Shown here: positions 63,371 to 64,000 of the stretch, one piece after another
Layout: every line of letters starts with the position of its first letter
How positions within the stretch are numbered: the first letter of the stretch is position 1
Source of the DNA: Nocardia bovistercoris
GTDB lineage: Bacteria > Actinomycetota > Actinomycetes > Mycobacteriales > Mycobacteriaceae
Assembly (NCBI RefSeq): GCF_015674855.1
Contig: NZ_JADMLG010000011.1
Span: 62,001-126,000, forward strand
Direction: 5' to 3'
DNA length: 64,000 nucleotides
Translations under genes and position numbers: made by a program
Notes under the pieces: generated by a model
What the model saw: the letters and a program-made list of their open reading frames with translations, nothing else
Told to the model about the DNA's origin: nothing
Database searches by the model: none

Positions 63371-64000
63371 TCAGAAGGCGGGCCACGGTATCGGGCGCGA
63401 ACCGCGCGGCAGCGGCATCACCCTGTGGTCGAGCAGATCCTTGGTCCTGGCGACCAGCGCGTCGATCTCGGCGTCGGTGATATGCGGCGACAGCGCGTCG
63501 GCCACCGCACCCGGCAACGACTCGGCGAAGGTCTCGACATCGGCGATCAGCTCGTCGCCGACGGCCTGACCCGCCCATCCCCACAGCACCGTGCGCAACT
63601 TGTCCTCGCGGTGCAGGCAGATGCCGTGATCGACCCCGTACACCCGGCCGTCGACGCCCTCCAGCGCGTGACCGCCCTTGCGATCGGCATTGTTGATCAG
63701 CACGTCGAGCACCGCGACCCGCTGTAGTCGCGGATCGTCGGCATGCACGAGCGACACCTCGTCGCCCGCGCCGTCGAGCGCCCGCAACACCTCGGCGAAC
63801 CCGTCGGGAACCGCGCCGGGCGGGCAGAGGTCGACCAGGTCGAGCCTGCCCGCGGGCGCGGTGTGATGGTCGACCGACTCGACCCAGCGCTGCACCATGC
63901 CTGGCCCGTACGGCCCGTCGCGCAGGATCGTCTCCGGTATCACGTCCCAGCCGATCGCCTCGGAGATCAGATAGGAGGCGACTTCGCGGCCCGCCAGGGT
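63371..64000 (-). CDS. SCO1664-family protein (phosphatidylinositol kinase-like), 5' partial
   Basis: The frame stays open to the window edge, where it reads 'TLAGREVASYLISEAIGWDV' before the apparent GTG-like start at 63943, so the N-terminus lies outside. 'VAVLDVLINNADRKGGHAL' and 'VYGVDHGICLHREDKLRTVLWGW' (two blocks) match the catalytic HxxNxxR/D and activation-loop region of this PI3/4-kinase-like family, conserved next to mshC in actinobacteria. Substrate unknown. Confidence 0.88.
   Translation of the reverse strand, partial: TLAGREVASYLISEAIGWDVIPETILRDGPYGPGMVQRWVESVDHHTAPAGRLDLVDLCPPGAVPDGFAEVLRALDGAGDEVSLVHADDPRLQRVAVLDVLINNADRKGGHALEGVDGRVYGVDHGICLHREDKLRTVLWGWAGQAVGDELIADVETFAESLPGAVADALSPHITDAEIDALVARTKDLLDHRVMPLPRGSRPIPWPAF

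Noticed and set aside
1..64000. tRNA, rRNA, CRISPR arrays, insertion sequences, integrase or attachment sites
   Set aside because: I looked for cloverleaf-like segments, regularly spaced repeats, transposase motifs and terminal repeats and found none that hold up by eye.

Overview
This window is a chromosomal segment of a very GC-rich actinomycete, most likely Nocardia or a close relative in the Mycobacteriales. The evidence is uniform high-GC codon use, the mycothiol enzyme MshC next to an SCO1664-family gene, an FHA-FHA-ABC transporter resembling mycobacterial Rv1747, a stand-alone LigC-type DNA ligase and many TetR regulators. I saw no rRNA, tRNA, CRISPR array, transposase or integrase.

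Layout. 1-2967 is the C-terminal part of a STAND-type protein with pentapeptide and WD40 repeats. Convergent to it, 2980-15293 (minus strand) is a five-gene operon whose consecutive genes all overlap by 4-7 nt. Its first gene encodes what I read as a ribosome-inactivating protein (RIP, rRNA N-glycosidase of the ricin/Shiga A-chain family). The other four genes encode very large uncharacterised proteins, one with a DUF6603-like domain and one with beta-solenoid-like repeats. Divergent from it, 15981-24022 (plus strand) is a second tight operon: a DUF4407 membrane protein, a dynamin-like GTPase, an Hsp70/actin-fold ATPase and a small partner. The ATPase/GTPase pair recalls the SrfB/SrfC families. 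These two back-to-back operons are the best candidates here for an undescribed system.

24083-29433 holds a GNAT acetyltransferase, an ethanolamine permease/EutB/EutC operon without microcompartment genes, a Dabb protein and a VOC protein. 29511-32184 holds an unusual LuxR-type regulator carrying a histidine-kinase-like ATPase domain, divergent from the formaldehyde-fixing pair hxlB-hxlA. 32186-40391 (all minus strand) is a second accessory block: a short alanyl-tRNA synthetase paralogue, a cyclooxygenase-like haem peroxidase lacking its distal histidine, a small I9-like protein, a subtilase, a 65-residue protein and an FHA-ABC exporter.

40392-42097 is mostly non-coding but holds a hairpin leader and a 53-codon ORF. 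42098-52854 carries a molybdopterin oxidoreductase, an alpha/beta hydrolase, a NUDIX hydrolase, small envelope proteins, an SGNH lipoprotein, a polytopic membrane protein and a PF10118-like/ferredoxin-reductase fusion divergent from a TetR gene. 52939-64000 holds an MFS exporter with tandem TetR-type operators and its TetR, a Na+/H+ antiporter with a UBP zinc finger, another TetR, a LigC-type ligase, a GNAT remnant, an SDR, a histidine phosphatase, a NYN/LOTUS protein, MshC and a partial SCO1664-family gene.
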